A stretch of DNA of 64,000 nt from Daphnia carinata (Eukaryota; Arthropoda; Branchiopoda; Diplostraca; Daphniidae), in contig NC_081335.1 in assembly GCF_022539665.2 (NCBI RefSeq), forward strand, positions 2,666,001-2,730,000, written 5' to 3'. The notes beneath the pieces were generated by a model. The model was not told where the DNA came from, ran no database searches, and saw only the letters and a program-made list of their open reading frames with translations. Shown piece by piece: positions 60,077 through 64,000 of this stretch. The stretch's first letter is position 1, and each line of letters opens with the position of its first letter. The position numbers were made by a program, and so were the translations under genes.

Positions 60077-62794
60077 TCAACGCACGTGCCGAAGCTTGAA
60101 ACGTAAAACTAAATAGCCAGCCACCCGTATAACGAAGAAATTCGCCATCATGCCAAGTACTGAAAAGTAATAGGAACTGTTATTCAAATCGAATAGTTCC
60201 AAAAACTTGATTGGGTATCGAAAATGGCAATAAGAATGAGAGCAGGAGAGAGGCGGACGATCACCACCATAGAGGGATAGCATAGAACCTTCGAAACTGT
60301 AATGAAGAAAACTGAGGTATGTTATCCAGTTAAGATAAGCTGGAATTGCGTCAAATTTCGACATGAAGCCCGATACTAGCAAGAACGGAATGCAGCTGAT
60401 GGGGGCGAAATAAGAAGCTACTGGGATGTCGAAAGCAGCGCCAAAGAATAATCCGATACCTTGTCCTACGAGAGAAATACAAATTGCTATGGTCCACAGC
60501 ATAAGGAAACGCTCTATGCACAGGGGTTGGTTAGTCATTAAATAAACCGGGATTAAATAGACAGTAGGAAAAAATATCTGAAATGGTATGTCAGCCAAAG
60601 TTTTGGCTAAATAGTACGCTTTGAGGCTGTACCATCGGTTTAAATGCTCTCGAATCAGCACTTCCCTCTCTAAATTAACTGTGTTGGTAAGACGAATAAA
60701 ACAAGATTAAATTTTTCAAACGTTTGATGTGAATGAATGTTTGGTTCTACTTACATGTAAGAAACGTCGGCATCATGGCGGCATACAGAATAAAGATAAG
60801 ACTGAAGAAAAGCATGCCAGCATTATTGTATATGGAATGGGCATCGTTCCCGATCTGCCAATACACTAAGCCGATCAGGATTGAAATGCAAACGTGAAGA
60901 GTAAGGCGCATCGTCGTCAAAATCTGTATGAATTTACAATGTTAATGAGATAATTTGACCAGTAACGCTAATTTCAGTTAACGGAACATATTGGCATAGA
61001 TCAGACCGAAAAGCAGTTCTCGTAACAAAAGGAAAATTAAGATACCTGTTCTCTCCAAATAGTACACCACGTTCTTCGCAGGAGAACAGTGACTTGAGTG
61101 TGAAACGGAGCGCTGTATGAAAGTTCATTTCTTCCTCTTTTATTTGTCCTCAAATGGCTATTGATCATAAAGTCAGTTTCATCCACTTCGTCGACTTCGG
61201 TGTCTTAAATTGAAGAAACTTGGGAGTCATCATTTGACGGAAATACGTAGTTCAAATAGATTAATTATATTACGTAATTTTACCATGGCTCGATGATGGC
61301 AAGCATGAAGAGGATGAATTATTCTGGTAAACACGTCGACCGTTCTCAATCCCAGATATCAAGCGAAGTACAACATCTCCATATTCTCCGGAAGCCACAT
61401 CGATTGCTATTTTTTTTTAATGGGTAATACAATTATAACATTTAAGTCCTAATTTCGATTCTGTCAATCAACCCTTGAGGAATTTACAGGCAGAAGTAAT
61501 CACTTACCAAAATCAGCTGGATTGTGATGATCCGGACAGCTCAAATTCATTGATTGAAGGTACGGAATCAAAGAATTGACTGGGCCTTGGTACATGCACG
61601 ATCCACCAGCTACTATATACAGCTGATCAAACTGGTCCAATAATCGCGTACTTGGTTGGTGAATAGTAGCCACCACCTTCAACGAAGTAACTTTTAATTG
61701 CCTTGAACACTAGGGACTTTTGTAACAGGAAGTACCGTGCGGCCGGTCCTGGCGATGTCACGCAGTACAGCCACACATTGCAAACTGGATGAGCTATCCA
61801 AACCACTAAAGGAAAACAAAATCAAATTCATGCTATCCACGTCTGGACCTCTCACAACTCCTAAATAACTAGTTATGGAAATTGGCTCATTACCTTGTTG
61901 GTTCATCTAAAAATAGGATGGATGGGTTATCGATTAACTCCAGTCCAATGGCAAGTCGTTTACATTCACCACCAGATAAGCAAGAAACCCTTGTCGATAG
62001 GCTGTTCGTCAACCCAAGTGTCTTCATAATAAGCTCGATCTGCCATGAAATCAAAATGAAATGACGAAAATCAAAATGAAGTGGAAAATTACAAACACTT
62101 ACGGTTAAATTCTTTTCCTTTTCACAGACGTCGTTTCCTAATTTCAGGTGGGCAGCAGAAATCATATACTCTTCCACGGATAAATTAGACAAAAGATGAT
62201 CTTGCTGCGTGATGTATGCCGACTGTTTTCGAAAAGTTTTGAACTTTCGTTCTGCCCCATTAACGTCCACGCGACCTTGCATTCCGCTTTTCCTATAGTG
62301 CACATACAGATTAGCCACACTGTCTAAATGTAAAAATTGGGTGGCACTAACTTTAATCCAGCTAATATGTTCATTAGTGAGGTTTTCCCGGCACCCGAAG
62401 GCCCCATAATGGCTGTCAGCTTGCCCGAATTGAATGTACCACTAATTTGCTTCAATATTTGTTTAGCTGTTTCTCCTGTAGGCAAGTAATTCAATACCCA
62501 TTTGCTTCAGCAAACAATTTAGTGTAACTTTGGTAAAAAAAAAAAAAAATGCTTTTCATTTTTTTTTTTAGTTTAGATTTTATAAGCTCAGCAATTGGTT
62601 TAGACAGCAAATCAGACTAATCTCAAACGATATTTTGCATGTGAAACGTGATTGCCGCCATTAAGCATTTTCTTACCTTTTCCCACAGTGTAGCTCAGGT
62701 CGGAAAAAGTTAGATCAAACGATGAACCCTCTTGATTTTCTCGATCTGCTGTCTTTCCACGGTTTCTTTCTCTTAATTTGATGTCCGTGTCCAT
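60077..62794 (-). CDS. ABCG-type half-transporter, copy B
   Basis: Ten minus-strand exons, 62677-62794, 62352-62475, 62103-62292, 61894-62039, 61736-61805, 61508-61676, 61284-61406, 61046-61203, 60755-60923 and 60077-60678, give 622 residues. Marks are Walker [15 protein letters not shown], signature [15 protein letters not shown] and HQPSTR, then a six-helix membrane domain ending [17 protein letters not shown]. Exons 2-6, 9 and 10 have exactly the same lengths as in copy A and all intron phases match. The two therefore arose by inverted duplication. Differences concentrate in exon 1, the linker (exons 7-8, with [13 protein letters not shown] and an acidic VDEVDETD) and the extracellular loops. 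Like copy A it fits the ABCG1/ABCG4 group; the substrate is unknown. Confidence 0.93.
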
Positions 62795-64000
62795 TTTCGT
62801 TTTGGAGGCTGAATAAAAGCAGAAACACAGTTGTTCAAAAACACTTTGACAACCTTGAAACCTGGGTTTAAGCTATTCTTAAAACTCACGACTGCCGTCT
62901 GCTAAACTGGAGGTCAACCAATTCAGTGAAGTAGCGGATGTATCTGTTACGTACCGGTTCTTTCACAAAGGCATTCGTAAATGGAGAATGGATGGCTGTA
63001 CACAGCGGACCTTAGTTCCAAGGCATGGCACTATGTCCTAGCTGAATAGTTTGCGTCAACCACTGTAACTAACGACCTTTCAGACGGCGAAGGACTACGG
63101 TAACTGACGAAGCAGACAAAAAACTTGCCCTACCTTTTTCGAAGTAATCCGCTTGGCGCTGCGATCAATGGTGGTTTTTCAGCCTACAACGTTTGTTTAC
63201 TTTTTACTTGGAGACCTTGTGATCGGTTTGCAATGACCAATTTCACCTTGTTTGGCAAGAAAATGTGTAATCTTTTAACTTTTCTACTTTTTGTTTCAGT
63301 TAGTTCCACGGTTCTGGCAATAACGTCAAATTAATTCGTTGTAAAAGGATCCAGGAAAGCCAAATTCTAACACAATGTTTGCACTGTCATTCTTTCTAGT
63401 CCTAGTCTAAACTTAATGTAAGCCGTCTCTGGTTGGATAAAATGGGCGGCATCCAGCAGTACAAAAAATAAACTGCTTCAATCGACATTCACTAACAGAC
63501 AAACGATTTCAATCGAAGTTTTATGGAGGAGAAAGTTACCAAGTCCTTCCCTTTGTCATATGCTTCACGCCAAAGAACTGTATCCGGGATGCGCAGTCGC
63601 TAACTGACTATGGTAGGACCAAAGAGACGACGCATGCGCAGTCGGCCGGGTCTGGCTGTGACATGGTTATATGTGAAAGGAAAGCAGTAGCATGTAAAAT
63701 TACTTTTTATATAGTCACAGACATGGATTCAGTTGATTTCCTCCGCTTATAAAAAACGTGCATAAAAGGCTCCACGCAATCCGTTCCTCCTCTTTCTCGG
63801 GCTACCGGCTGCATTTTCTTGCCATTCGGACTTCAGGTCATCTTTACGCGTGTTGCTAGGCTCAATGTTGAATTAAAGTGGGGCGTTGTTCAATAAAAAT
63901 CTACAGCGTCATTCACCCAGTTTTCTTAAGAAAAATAGAAGGTAAAAATATAATCTAACTAACAATTGACGATATTTTAATAGCAGAATGTAAGAATAAT
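62795..64000. other. Upstream region of ABCG copy B and window end
   Basis: No gene is supported. The first few hundred bases are presumably 5' UTR and promoter of copy B. The frame at 63125-63334 has a hydrophobic end but no recognised motif. The 11-mer ATGCGCAGTCG occurs twice (about 63589 and 63634), the second inside an NRF-1-like GCATGCGCA. Near 63748-63770 there are TATAAAA-like words (CTTATAAAAAAC and CATAAAAG) that could belong to a gene to the right. Confidence 0.4.

Noticed and set aside
63125-63334. Small secreted protein gene upstream of ABCG copy B
   Set aside because: The only hydrophobic segment is C-terminal, there is no promoter at the right spacing and no recognised family.

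Overview
This is a eukaryotic, arthropod-type window. The genes have many small exons and short introns with GT..AG ends, TATA plus TCAGT-type core promoters, and recognisable arthropod genes (vestigial, the TRPV channel inactive). A crustin-like secreted protein and the overall style point to a branchiopod crustacean such as Daphnia; that species-level guess is inference. All gene models below were spliced by hand: exons were joined only where GT/AG sites and codon phase agree.

Layout. 1-6557: two copies of a palindromic element of about 5 kb, the first cut by the window edge. Each arm carries a degraded intron-containing gene and a structured GC-rich block; the core has three tRNA-like sequences. 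7702-8144 (-): small XTBD-domain protein. 8879-10020 (+): secreted glycine-rich protein with a split WAP-like domain. 12030-16232 (+): TRPV channel of the Inactive type, 18 exons. 16309-19101 (-): zinc-finger protein with a MULE-transposase-like body, convergent with the channel gene. 23486-24253 (+): small secreted Gly/Ser/Gln-rich repeat protein. 24254-51686: about 27 kb dominated by the developmental regulator vestigial (30647-39639, 5 exons) and its large intron and flanks, which are full of homopolymer and microsatellite tracts. 51687-54175 (+): SLC17-type transporter with two alternative last exons. 57070-59740 (+) and 60077-62794 (-): two tail-to-tail ABCG half-transporter paralogues with matching exon structure.

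The genes do not form a pathway. The local logic is pairwise: the XTBD and WAP-like genes are divergent, the channel and MULE-like genes converge with 76 bp between stop codons, and the ABCG pair is an inverted duplication. vestigial sits alone in a wide non-coding territory, as expected for a gene with many enhancers. Candidate Scalloped/TEAD and Su(H) motifs lie in its second intron and upstream.

The most unusual region is the palindromic element. A hairpin-hairpin-Sm-like-site block and tRNA-like sequences sit inside a mobile or amplified palindrome, and its coding remnant matches no family I recognise.
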